This document shows positions 33,637-44,087 of a DNA stretch of 64,000 nt, piece by piece. The stretch comes from Ophioceras dolichostomum (Eukaryota > Ascomycota > Sordariomycetes > Magnaporthales > Ophioceraceae). The stretch lies in contig PYST01000121.1 in assembly GCA_003049485.1 (NCBI GenBank), positions 38,656-102,655 on the forward strand, given 5' to 3'. Every line of letters begins with the position of its first letter. The stretch's first letter is position 1. The translations under genes and the position numbers were made by a program. The notes under the pieces are model-generated. The model saw only the letters and a program-made list of their open reading frames with translations. It was not told the origin of the DNA and made no database searches.

Positions 33637-34662
33637 CTACGCAGCCTCCTCCCACGACCTCCGAATAACCCTCGAGAACATCTCGACGTTGACGTCCTCG
33701 CGGATCTCCGCCTTCTTCGCCTCGTTGTCTGGGTTCTTGGGGACCACGGCGCTCGCGCCCTCGATCTTCCACCCGCACTGCTCCGTGACGAACTTGCGCA
33801 GCGGCGCGTCGTCCAGGCCGAGCCAGGCCTCGAGGGAGGACAGCTGCACCTCGCGGAAGGCCTGGCTGACGAGCAGGGCGATGCGCAGGCGGATCGTGTC
33901 CTCGAACCCGGCCACATCGGTGGTCAGGTCGGCGTACAGGTCGTCGCTCTCGACCGTGGCCCAGAAGCGCGCGTACTGGGCGCCCTCGAGCTGGTTGTTG
34001 AGCGCGCGGAGCTTGGCGATCGCCTCGGACAGCTCGGAGGGCTGGGCGAGGGACGAGGGGGAGATGAGGTGCAGGGCGAGGCCGAACTGGGGGGAGGGGA
34101 AGAGGGTCATGGCCTTGACGAGGATGTTGGTGATGATTTCGTCCTTGATACGGTCGGGGTTGAGTTGGTACCTGCGAGGTGGCCGATTGGAGAGAGAGGG
34201 GGGAAAGGTCAGTCCACACAAGTTCTTCAACGGAATGTAGTGGAGAAGGGTTGAGAGGCAGACGCCGGGGGCGAGACAGGCAAGGAGTCAGAAATTCACA
34301 AGATGACTTCAAGATCCCATCAGCGGAGAACGAGGCGCTCATGTTGAAGCGCTCGGCCTCGTGGATGGGCTAGTCAGGTAATAGGAAACGTTTATCAAGC
34401 ATCATCCAGAGAGGGGCGGTCTCGGGGCGCCTGTCCAAGTGGGAGAGGAGTGGAAGAACAGCGCAGGGCCATGGAGGGATTACACTCACAGTTTCAACAG
34501 AGTCCGGTTCGCATTGCTATCGCAGTACCTGCCCTCGCACTGCTGGCCCAGGTAAGCCTCCAGCGTGCCGACAGCCTCCGGGTTGTACCTCTCCAACCCG
34601 TTGATGATATTTGTGATGTAGTCCGGCCGCTCGGGCGGATCTTCCGAGTTGTCGGGGCGCAT
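33637..34662 (-). CDS. eukaryotic translation initiation factor 3 subunit K
   Basis: A 235-residue non-core eIF3 subunit that joins the PCI/MPN scaffold bound to the 40S ribosome. Exons on the minus strand are 34662-34490 and 34171-33637; donor GTGAGT, acceptor CTCGCAG, with a 318-base intron longer than most here. The product begins MRPDNSEDPPERPDYITNII and runs through RYNPEAVGTLEAYLGQQCEG, NRTLLKLYQLNPDRIKDEI, TLFPSPQFGLALHLI and the winged-helix end GLDDAPLRKFVTEQCGWKIE. Those blocks and the length are diagnostic for eIF3k (HAM domain followed by winged helix). It is convergent with the PDCD2-like gene and divergent from DNA ligase I. The gene is intact. Confidence 0.93.
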
Positions 34663-35070
34663 TTTTTCTTCTAGTGCTTGGAAAACGAGTTTGGCTGAGC
34701 AGGCAACAAGCGGTGGATCCTGGAGACCGTCTCAAGAAGAGCAGGAGGAGTTCGAACGGCGAGGCGGCACGACGTAGGCGGGGAAGGGAGCCGTAGGTTT
34801 GAAGAAATCGCAGTTCGACTAATGGTGGGGCAGCCGCGCTAGATATGGTTTGTGTGCGGTCGTAAAATTGAGCGGACGCTGCACGTGATCAATCATGAGG
34901 TACGCATCATGTGCTAGCGCGAAGATCCAGACACGTGATCTCGCGCTTGCTCTCCTCGACCGGAACACGCTTGGGCTCCTCTGACCTCATCCACCTGCCT
35001 CGCTAGTCTATGGCCGTTTTTTTGTAGACTACATCTGAGACACTCCATGGCGTGACCGTCGACCAGTATC
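34663..35070. promoter_or_regulatory. divergent promoter eIF3k / LIG1 with two CACGTGATC sites
   Basis: 408 bases between divergent starts. Two identical 9-mers, CACGTGATC, sit at 34882-34890 and 34932-34940, 50 bases apart on the same strand. Their palindromic core CACGTG is bound by bHLH factors such as Cbf1-type proteins. The precise duplication in a short shared promoter argues for function; the factor is inferred. Confidence 0.5.
35047..35055 (+). promoter_or_regulatory. two-codon upstream ORF before LIG1
   Basis: ATG GCG TGA ends 15 bases before the LIG1 start codon at 35071. If transcribed, it would be a minimal uORF that could reduce or delay initiation at the main ATG. Whether the mRNA includes it is unknown. 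Confidence 0.35.
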
Positions 35071-37936
35071 ATGGCGAGTCCGGCGAAAAAGCGGAAGCTA
35101 AACTCCGATTCGAAGTCGCCGGCGAAAGGTCTGGAGTACTTCTTCTCTAAGCAGAAGCAAACCACCACTCTAGCCACCTCATTCTCGCAGAAGGAAGAGA
35201 AAGAGGACTCCCGTGAGCTGACCGACGAGGAACTGGCGAGGAAGCTTCAGGATGAATGGAACCGGGAGGTCCCGGCTATTTCCGCCACGGCTGAAGCTTC
35301 AGTTGGTCCGTCTGGCCCGGTTTCCCGATCTCAGTCGCCATCACCAGTCAAGGAAACGCAGGCGGCTAAGGGTAAGGACGTCGTTTCGGCAGTCGTCCTT
35401 GCATCAGCGGAAACAAGTGGCTCGGGCGTCACCACCGTTACAACTCCTATGCCCGGCCGGAACCCCTTTCTATCTCTCCAGTCAGTTGCGACAGCCGAGG
35501 ATTTGATCTCAAATTCGATACCCTTAGATGAAAGCCCTTTGACGTTCCAGCCTGCCCAATACGTCGCCAAGTTGAAAGAGCACTGGGCCAGTGAGGGCGG
35601 CGACGCATCATACGCCCTCTTGACTCGCTGCTTTGTCCTGGTCAGCGGCACGACCAGCCGCATCAAAATCGTAGATACTTTGGTGAATTGCCTTAGGATA
35701 CTGATCGAGGCAGATCCGGCGAGTCTGCTACCTGCTGTAAGAATAACTACCACCACCTATGAGTCCTTCCAAGGGTCGTGATTGTGGTCATCGACGCTAA
35801 TACCTCCTCCCCTAGGTCTGGCTGGCCACCAACTCGATCTCGCCCCCCTACATATCACTCGAGCTTGGATTAGGCGGCTCTGCGATATCCAAGGCCCTCA
35901 AGCAGGTGTGCGGCCTAGATAGCCGTGGCCTCAAGGCGATCTACGACAAGTATGGAGACCCTGGCGACGTTGCCTTCGAGGCCAAGAAGAAACAGAGCTT
36001 CACGCTGCGCAGGCCGAAACCCCTGACCATCAAGGGCGTGTACCAGTCATTGGTCAAGATCGCGAACAGCCAGGGGCAAGGGAGCGTCCAGGCGAAGCAG
36101 CAGCTTGTGGATAGGCTGCTGCAAGATGCGAGGGGTGGGGAGGAGAGTCGCTTCATTGTGCGTACTCTTTGTCAGCATGTGAGTAGCGGTTTTTTTTTTC
36201 CATCCGACCATAGGCTCGATGGGCTGGGTGATTCTGACAGTATGTGCGCTTCTTTGAAATAGCTACGAATCGGCGCCGTAAAGACAACGATGCTCATTGC
36301 TCTAGCCCGAGCGTTCTTGTTGTCTAAACCACCCGGCGCCGAGTTTACCACCAGGAACCAGGCCGACCTAGCCCGCTTGAAGAAAGAAGAGCTCGCCGAG
36401 ATCTGGGCGAGGGCCGAAGAGATAGTCAAGGCTTGCTTTGCGAGGCGACCCAACTACAGCGATATCGTCCCCGTCCTGCTCGAGATCGGAGTCTCCGAGG
36501 AGCTTCTCCTCCGCTGCGGACTGACCCTCCACATCCCGCTGCGGCCCATGCTCGGGAGTATTACGAGGGATCTTTCCGAAATGCTCACGAAGCTTCAGGG
36601 GCGTGAGTTCGCCTGCGAGTTCAAGTACGACGGCCAGAGGGCGCAGGTGCACTGCGACGCGAAGGGGAAGGTGTCCATCTTCTCGCGCCATCTGGAGCTG
36701 ATGACTGACAAGTACCCGGATCTTGTTGCGCTCATTCCCAAGATCCGTGGTGAAGGTGTCGAGAGTTTCATCCTTGAAGGGGAGGTCGTGGCTGTCGACC
36801 GCCAGACGGGCGAGCTGAAGAATTTCCAGACCTTGACGAACCGGGCGCGGAAGGACGTGGAGATTGGAAGCATCAGGATCGATGTCTGCCTCTTTGCTTT
36901 CGACCTCATGTTCCTCAATGGGCAACCGCTTCTTGACCGGCCGTTCAGGGAGCGGCGGGAGCTTTTGCGCTCGCTCTTCGTCGAGGTGCCTCATCATTTC
37001 ACTTGGGTGCGGAGCATGGATGCAACGTCGCAGGACTCCGAAGCTGTTCTCGAGTTCTTCAAAGCAGCTACAGCGTTGAAATGCGAGGGATTGATGGTGA
37101 AGATCCTTGATAACCTGCCCGATCTCGCGTACCAAGACGGAGATAACGAGGAGGCGGGTGAGGCGGAGAAAGCCGTGAAGAAATCGTCGGTCAAATCAAA
37201 GCCGAAGTCAAAGGCGGCGGCAGCAGCAGCATCTGGCGTTAACAGCGATGGGGTCCCGCCGCCGGACAAGAAGAAATCTCGCCGAAAACCCCTTCTAGCC
37301 ACGTACGAGCCGGATAAGCGACTCGACTCGTGGCTCAAGGTCAAAAAGGATTACGACTCCAACTTCGACACTCTGGATCTCATACCCATCGCGGCATGGC
37401 ACGGCCAGGGTCGGAAGGCGAAGTGGTGGTCGCCGATCCTCATGGCCGTCCGGAACGAGGAGACCGGATCGCTCGAGGCCGTCACGAAGTGCATGTCCGG
37501 CTTCACGGATGCGTTCTACAAGGGAAACAAGGCATTCTACAACAACGAAGGATCTGGAGGTGATGAAGACGAGGATGACAACGACAACGAGGGTGAAGAT
37601 GACAAGCAGCAGCAGCCGAGAAACACGCGGAGCCAGAAGCCCAGCTTCGTCGAATACTACGGCCCGGAACCGGACGTGTGGTTCGAGCCACAGGAGGTCT
37701 GGGAGATGGCGTTCGCGGACATCACGCTCAGCCCGACGTACACAGCGGCAATCGGCCTAGTCAGTGACGAGAGGGGCTTGAGTTTGCGGTTCCCGCGGTT
37801 TTTGAAGAAGAGGGAGGACAAAGGCATCGATGAGGCGAGCACGAGCGACTTCCTGGCGGGGCTGTTCAGGAAACAGGAGGAGAAGGCACCAACGACGATG
37901 GCAACAGCGAATGATGCCGATGAGGAAGATGGTTGA
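35071..37936 (+). CDS. LIG1: ATP-dependent DNA ligase I
   Basis: Seals nicks between Okazaki fragments and in excision repair, acting in the nucleus with PCNA. Exons are 35071-35736, 35816-36178 and 36263-37936 (900 residues). The N-terminal regulatory region has a basic start (SPAKKRKL, an NLS), a degenerate PIP-box-like KGLEYFF, and a UIM-like LTDEELARKLQDEW. The DNA-binding domain includes WLATNSISPPYISLELGLGG and RFIVRTLCQHLRIGAVKTT. The adenylation domain carries FACEFKYDGQRAQVH with the nucleophilic Lys at about 464, ESFILEGEVVAVD, CLFAFDLMFLNGQPLL, CEGLMVKIL and the motif V block WLKVKKDY. The OB domain has PIAAWHGQGRKAKWWSPILM. Two low-complexity inserts (Lys/Ala before WLKVKKDY and an acidic loop after FYKGNKAFYNN) lengthen it compared with yeast Cdc9. 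All motifs are intact. Confidence 0.96.
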
Positions 37937-38053
37937 AATAGTAGGCCTATCCTGCATGATTTACGGCAGAAGAGAAATGTTTTGCCCCACTACAATAAGG
38001 CCGAGGCAGGGCACACGCCCACCCGCCTCTGCGCATCCACCCCCGCGACCCAT

Positions 38054-39202
38054 TTACTCCTTCCACACGCGATACACGATCCTGCACCCATACTTCTCCC
38101 CTTTCTTCAGCACCGCCATGTCCCTCCACTCGTCCACGTTGCAGGCGTTCACGTACCTGCTCGGCTCGACGCAGAAGCCGCTCCGGGCGCCCCGGGCGGG
38201 CAGGCCGGCGGCGGCGACGGAGGGGACGTCGATGTACTTGCCCGTGTAGAACTGGAAGGCCGGCTCGGTGCTGTGCACCTCGAGGTGCACGCCCGAGTCC
38301 GGGTGGCTGGCGGCCATGTGCAGCCTCAGGGGCTCGGAGCGGGTGTCGACGGGGACCGACGAGGGGGTTTCGTTGGCGATGAAGCAGTCGTCGATGTCGG
38401 GCTCCTGGGGGCCCAGGACGAACGGGACGCCCGACGAGAACTTGGAGAAGGTGGAGATGCCACCGGTGGGGATGCCGCCGGAGTCGACGGGGAGGTAGGA
38501 GTTGGTGGAGATGGCCACTTTGGTGCCGGCGATGGAGGGGCCGCCGGTTAGGTTGAAGTACCTGGCCGGTGGGGAGATGGGAGATGGTTGTTGGTCAGTT
38601 CCATTACGGGCGGCTTGTGCTCCTTTATCAGTAGGCGAGGGAGGGCTACGGTTGCCAAACCAAACCTACGAGTGGTTCGTCATGTTGATGACGGTCTCGT
38701 CAGCGTCGTCGCCGACGAGCTCGGCCTCATACTCGATGCCCAGCACGATGACCTCCTTCCCGCCCTCGGTCCGCTGCTTGCCCGCGGTGTAGGTCGTCGT
38801 AGCCTCCACGGTGCCGGGGTACCCTTCGTCGCCATCCTCGCTCACGAGCGAGAACCGGACGGACTCGCCGCCCTCGAGCCCCTCGATGCCGGGGATGGAG
38901 CGCACGCCGACCGGCGTGGGGCCGTCCCACACGCGCTTGCCCCAGCCGACGACGCCGCCGTGCAGGGCGTTGGGCCCGTTGTTGGCGGCGAGGCCGTACG
39001 ACTTCCCGCCGTTGAGCGAGTCGATCTTGGCGCCGCTGATGCGGTTTGCCACGCGGCCGATCGTCTCGCCGAAGAAAGGGTCGTTGTGCTTCTGGTAGAG
39101 CTCAGCCGAAGGGAAGCCCTGCACGATGTCGACGTCGCCGACCTTGATGGACTGGATGATTGCTCCCAATGGGAGGAAGCTGAAGGGAGCGTCCGTTGCC
39201 AT
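38054..39202 (-). CDS. aldose 1-epimerase (mutarotase)
   Basis: Interconverts alpha and beta anomers of glucose/galactose. Exons on the minus strand are 39202-38670 and 38561-38054 (346 residues); the 108-base intron has donor GTAGGT, acceptor GGCCAG, and rejoins as NMTNHSYFNLTGG. The GalM signatures are present: GETIGRVANRISGAK, the catalytic-site His in NALHGGVVGWGKRVWDG, the second His in TNHSYFNL, and the catalytic Glu in GFCVEPSRYVNA near the end. The start MATDAPFSFLPLGAIIQS has no signal peptide, so the enzyme is probably cytosolic. It is convergent with DNA ligase I, with only 117 bases between stop codons. The gene looks intact and the family call is firm. Confidence 0.94.
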
Positions 39203-40717
39203 GACTGCCGCTTGATGGGACTAGATCTGATTCTGCTGCTGGTGGTGGTACTGTGGTGTGTTTGGTAATGACGTCTTGTCTTCATTCACGACTTACGGAG
39301 CTGGACCCTGCTGAGGATGAGATGGGATGAAAGGCGAGCCTTTTAACTTTAGATTTGGAATTGAACGACGCGATGGACGGGGTTGCCCTGACTGTAGATT
39401 GGCCATAGAATCCCCCCAAATATTTACAGCGGAAGAGAAGCCTACATACATCCGCCGAGGCGGAATTCAGCCTATTTAATGCCGTCGCGAGGGGGCGACG
39501 TGGTGTGAGAAGCCGGGTCGGAAGTTTTCCAAGCCTGCCGTCATTCTGCGGGTAGGTAGCTCTTCTTCTCCTCTTGTCGCATCATGGAGCTTGCTTGCAG
39601 TGGACGGTGGGGAAGTATTACAGCGGGGTAGGTGAGGTCCTTGTCGTCGTTGACATGACCTCATGACAGGCGCACCAATGCGGGCGGCCCTTTGAGCCAC
39701 GCTTACTGCGTACAGGTTGTGAAGTTGTCCTTCGTGGCACTGGCGATGGCGTATATGGCAAGCGATCGGGTCATCTTGTCACAACCCCTTAGAAGTGAAG
39801 GGCGCCAGAAGCAGACGGTCCGAGGGACATCATGAATCATGGAGGGGCGTACCGTCCACACAGGCTTCTTCCGCCCCGCCATTGTCCAAATAGTCGAAAG
39901 AACATAGCTCTCAAGCCAACAGCATATACAGGCACATTCCTGTTTGCAACGTTCTGGGACGTTCCTATTTGTGAAAAAGATAGGAAAGCTGCGGGGAAAT
40001 GGATACCTATACACTTTGTTCGAAAGCACAGTAACGGTTGGGGCGCATGCCGCTTGTCGCCAACCACAAAGCCAGACGGTGTGACAGGCAATCAGGCTCG
40101 GCACCTCGCCGCCTCCTCGCTGCAGGACGGGCATGCTGTCGTAGGGCTGGCTGTCAATTCTGTTGGGCGCACCTTCTTGCGTTAATAGTTGCTTTCAAGT
40201 GGCACTTGGGCTCGTAAACCGGGCGGGCGCCACAGGTTAACACGTTTGCCCGCTGCTTCTGCTTGGTCGAGCCAACTGGGCGAACGAACGCCTTCGTTTT
40301 GATCGACGCACGCACATATCTACTAGTCTTTTTTCTCCGTGTTCCAAAACTTGTTTCTTCTTCGGCGAACCCTTCTGGTCATCTTTCCCGACGCTCCCTT
40401 CAGCTCACCTGCCTTCCCAAGTAGGAAACTTGTCACCCGTCCACAACAAGCGCCCCCAAAAGGCGCGCACTTTCCCACTTCAACTCCCAAGCCCGCTGGA
40501 GCGTTTTAGCTCCCTTCCTTCTGACCTACCACCCTGCTGCACAATTGAACGCATCTCCTCCACGTTAATCTCCACCATTGCTCCGCCAGCGGGATTTTGA
40601 CGCTCACGGCTGTCGGGGACTGATCAGCCGACTCGCGTCCGTGCCTGACTCTCTGCTCATTGCCCGGCTCTTCCTACAAGACTCTCTCCGTGTGTCTCCC
40701 CTCATAAGGCTCTCGCC
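39203..40717. other. 1.5-kb divergent intergenic region
   Basis: Between the mutarotase and the low-complexity protein gene. The right half, about 40320-40600, is C+T rich like a promoter/leader. The open frames between 39470 and 40190 have no recognisable domain, signal peptide or splice support. No RNA gene seen. Confidence 0.4.
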
Positions 40718-42223
40718 ATGGCAGACGTGGGACCACCTCAGCCTCCAGCCGTGGTAACGCCGAAACGCAAGCGGGACCAGCTCTCGTCTGGAGACCACAT
40801 TGACAGCCCTCATCCTCATCGCATTTCTCCTTTCCCTCCACACACCTCTACCAAGTTCTCCTTCGAGGTGCCCGGGGATTCGACCGATGGCGAGGATGGC
40901 AGCAATAGTCCCCGCACCAAGGTAGCCCGGAGGCTCCAGGGCCTTGACCTAGATGGCGGGGGCGGGGGCGGGGTTCCTCCTTCCTTAGCTGCCACCATTG
41001 CAGCTGCTGCAGCCTCGGCTGGTGCCACAAGCAGCACCACCACAGCAAGACGGCAATCGTCGCCCTCGCCAGCGCAACGACGACACCGTAACGACGACGG
41101 AGGCGATCTGGTAATGCAAGATGATGATGGCGAATATTCCACTTCAGCGGAAAACACTGCATTGGCAGCGCCACGCAAGCGATGCAAGCTCCTCGAGGAG
41201 CCAGGCATGTTCCACCACACCACGAGTGTCTTCACGCCGATAGTCGATGCTGGAGATAACATGGCAGCCACCACCACCGGCCCCGTTAAAAATTTAACCA
41301 CGACTGCTCCGACAACAACTCACGGCAACGAAAACACCAGTAGCAATATAAGCAACAGTACTAGCACCAGCACAAGCACCAGCAGCAGCAGCAGCGGCAA
41401 ACCGCCGCACCGAAAACACCACCGATCCAAGACCCCGCCCTTAGTCGGAGCTAAGACCACGGCTACCGGCGCCTCAGCCCCAGACAAGCTCATGAAAAGA
41501 AAGGGCAAATCCCTCTCCTCATCCATGGAGACCGACGACGCACACCACCAAGACCTCCACTACGAAGGCGGGCCCGAAGACGGCCCCGGTGGCGTCGGCG
41601 GTGTCGGCGGCGTCGGCGCAGGAGGTATCGAACAACTACGCAATCGCCGCAGCAGCGACGAAAACGAAGAAGAAAGCTCCGGCTCCGACAATGAAGAACA
41701 GCAGCAACAGAATCAGCAGCAGGATCAGCAGCACCAGCAGCCGACGATCGTCGACCCCGTCCGCGCGGCGCTGACGTGGCACGAGGACGAGATCACCATC
41801 TACGACCCGGAGGACGAGGACGACGACGGAACGGGCATCAACGGGATCGGGTTCAAGCCCACGCCGGCCATCGCGCACATGCGCGTCATGAAGCGCCGGA
41901 AGCAGCTGGCCGAGTACAGGAAGAGGGAGGAGCGCGAGGCGAGGGCGAGGAGGAGCCAGCGGAGGAGGGGCGGGAGTCCGTCAGGGTCGGGGTCGGCTTC
42001 GGCTTCGAAATCTGGCGTAGGTTTTGGAGGTGGTGGTGGAGCTGCGAAAGCTGGTGGCAGTGGCGGTGGCAGCCGCGGTGGTGGTGGCGGTGGCGGCGCG
42101 GATGATGATGTGGAGAGAAGGGAGGAGCGGGAGGAGGAGGAGGAGGAGGAGGAGAATGAGCATAGGAGACGGAGGGTGAGGTTTATGGATGTTGAGCCGG
42201 CGATGATCATTATGACTACTTGA
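40718..42223 (+). CDS. conserved fungal protein of unknown function, mostly disordered
   Basis: A 501-residue single-exon protein. I do not recognise a characterised function. The first 330 residues are low complexity: a basic start with TPKRKRDQ and RKRCK (nuclear localisation-like), then long Ala, Ser/Thr, Gly and Gln tracts. A non-repetitive island near residues 345-405 reads VRAALTWHEDEITIYDPEDE, then GINGIGFKPTPAIAHMRVMK, RRKQLAEYRKREEREARARR and SQRRR. From memory, such a block (LTWHDDEIT, GINGIGFKPTPA, charged helix) is shared among filamentous ascomycete proteins of unknown function. The tail is Gly-rich, then strongly charged (EREEEEEEEENEHRRRRVRF). It is probably nuclear. The ATG lies in CTCGCCATGG, a good start context. 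Confidence 0.75.
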   Translation: MADVGPPQPPAVVTPKRKRDQLSSGDHIDSPHPHRISPFPPHTSTKFSFEVPGDSTDGEDGSNSPRTKVARRLQGLDLDGGGGGGVPPSLAATIAAAAASAGATSSTTTARRQSSPSPAQRRHRNDDGGDLVMQDDDGEYSTSAENTALAAPRKRCKLLEEPGMFHHTTSVFTPIVDAGDNMAATTTGPVKNLTTTAPTTTHGNENTSSNISNSTSTSTSTSSSSSGKPPHRKHHRSKTPPLVGAKTTATGASAPDKLMKRKGKSLSSSMETDDAHHQDLHYEGGPEDGPGGVGGVGGVGAGGIEQLRNRRSSDENEEESSGSDNEEQQQQNQQQDQQHQQPTIVDPVRAALTWHEDEITIYDPEDEDDDGTGINGIGFKPTPAIAHMRVMKRRKQLAEYRKREEREARARRSQRRRGGSPSGSGSASASKSGVGFGGGGGAAKAGGSGGGSRGGGGGGGADDDVERREEREEEEEEEENEHRRRRVRFMDVEPAMIIMTT

Positions 42224-42807
42224 GAGAATGTCTACGCACGCACGATCGATGTTTGGTTGGTAACCGGCCTGGATTCACTGGAGTTCGAGGGAATGCGTCG
42301 CTGTCTTATTATTTCACACTTTCCTTCTTCTTCCTCCCTCTTCTTTCTTGGCTCTTTTCGGTCTTTACTGTGTTGGCGTCGCTGGATAGGTAGTGAAGGG
42401 TATTGGACGGGTTTGAGGGAAATCTGGGGAATCAGTCCCGAGTCAACACCGGTTGGGTCGAAGGTTCACGGTACGCAGGCACTCCGGTTTGCCTTTCGCC
42501 TTGGTGGGTGTTCTGCCTTGCTCTCTTCTTCGTTTTGCCCTTATTCCGGGTCTTATATATACCCCTTTAGTTATCTGCAGGAACTCCTAGGAATATGACT
42601 TATGAAACATATCTTCGCGCATCTGAGCTTTTACACAGGCAAATATGCCCCTTGGAATATATGCAAGGAGATGGAGGCGTTGAAAAATCGTTGCCACGAC
42701 GATAGACGCTCCCGTGACTCGAGCGACGCTGACCACTCCTCCTTCTTGGGACCGGCCGGCATGCTTGGTGTCCCGCCCCGTGTTTCCGGGAGCCAGCATC
42801 AGCACCA
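42224..42807. other. convergent spacer
   Basis: 584 bases between the low-complexity protein gene and COX20, with T-rich 3' flank sequence near 42310-42370 and a TATATATA stretch near 42555. No gene seen. Confidence 0.4.
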
Positions 42808-43486
42808 TCACCAGAACCTGTACCAGCTCTTCTTTTGCGCGGCAGCTACCTCTCCAGCCTTTTTGTCTTCGGCCTTTTTCGCCTCCTCTGCCTGTCTCCT
42901 CAGCGCTTGCTGCTTCTGGTTGTGAACCTCGACGACCCTCTTCATATTCTCGCGCTCTACCCGCCTAAGGTACTGGCAGTACTCGTATGACCCGACGGCG
43001 AAGGCGATGAAGCTTCCGGCTGCCCAGTTGGCCGATTTAGACGTGGGACCTGGATGTAGGCAAGGAGAGTGGTCAGATTCCGCTGCTCGGCCAAGGCACG
43101 GCGGCTGCTTCCGCGACGACTTCCGCAGCGACTAGGAATGAGCCGAGGGAACTAGGGCAGGGTGATGGCTAACCTCCTCTCAATATGTACCGGAGAGCAC
43201 CCATGGCGGCGCCTCCCCCTATGCCTGTCAAGAGGCCCTCTCGTGTGCACGGCGCCTTGTGGAAGCTTGTGAAATCTTCCAACTTTATCGACTGGACCAC
43301 TTCCGACATGCTGGCGCTCTGCTGACCCGACTGAGTCTTGAGGGTTTTCACCCGCTGCTCATCAGCGCTGATCTTGCGCAGCTGCTCTTCGGTGGGCGCT
43401 TGGTCGAACTCGTGCCCCCGCCAGGTCGAGGGTATTGTTGGTGTCGGCTCGGTGGCGCCATCGCTGCCTCTGCTATCGCGGGACAT
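42808..43486 (-). CDS. COX20: cytochrome c oxidase assembly protein Cox20
   Basis: Inner mitochondrial membrane chaperone that escorts newly made Cox2 for export and copper insertion. Exons on the minus strand are 43486-43174 and 43049-42808 (184 residues). The join reads RYILRGG then PTSKSANWAAGSFIAF. The N-terminal half is hydrophilic (STWRGHEFDQAPTEEQLRKI), and VQSIKLEDFTSFHKAPCTRE leads into the first hydrophobic segment LLTGIGGGAAMGALRYIL. The second membrane segment is SANWAAGSFIAFAVGSYEYC, followed by QYLRRVERENMKRVVEV and a charged Ala/Lys-rich tail. The KLEDF, PCTRE and SANWA...GSYEYCQ patterns are typical of Cox20/FAM36A. The donor of the intron is GTTAGC, weak but supported by frame. 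It is divergent from POL2. Confidence 0.88.
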
Positions 43487-44087
43487 CGTCTGGTGGGCAA
43501 TAGTAGTAGCACTGCATGGGGCAATGATATAAGGGAGGAAGAAGAGCTCTAGAAGAAGGCCAATTGAGCCTAAGCCTTCTTCTCGTCAACGATTGCGAGA
43601 TGTGATCGAAATCCACAACTGAGCTGTCCCAATTTGGCGGCAGGGGTCGGGTGCTGCATGTGGGGAACTGTGGGCAAGATTTTGGTCCGTGCTTCCGATG
43701 TGGAGCATGCGACCAATTTAATGGCCTGCCACGGAGGGCGTTTAAGCTGCGAGACGCGATACCGCGTTTTGCACGCGTCGCAGCAGCTGGCTCTCCACCA
43801 ACTGAGTCCACCACTCCTGGACAAACTTGGCGACGAACACACACAAGATCCTCTGCGGGCGCCAATTCGTGGGCACCGGCCTTTTTTCTATGTTGCCAAA
43901 TCTCAGAAACGAGGGTTAGCAAAACTACCTATATATTCCATGATTCTCTTGGCCAGTTCACGGTGCTCCCCTCAAGCCGACTCAGGGGTTGACCACGCTT
44001 AGAACCCCTCCCTCTACCTGTCACCGCTTCGCCCCGCCTACTCATCCTCTGATCCGCGACTGGGGACGTCGAGAGCCGTACCGAACC
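43487..44087. promoter_or_regulatory. divergent promoter COX20 / POL2 with an ACGCGT box
   Basis: 601 bases between divergent starts. A perfect MluI cell-cycle box, ACGCGT, lies at 43773-43778, with a related GACGCGAT 20 bases to its left. MBF-type factors bind ACGCGT upstream of S-phase genes in yeasts, and the POL2 orthologue is one of them. Function here is inferred from that. Confidence 0.45.

Noticed and set aside
34172..34489. Possible extra exon (MSASFSADGILKSS) in the eIF3k intron
   Set aside because: Direct joining of 34490 to 34171 gives the conserved LLKLYQLNPDRIKDE without insertion, so no extra exon is needed.
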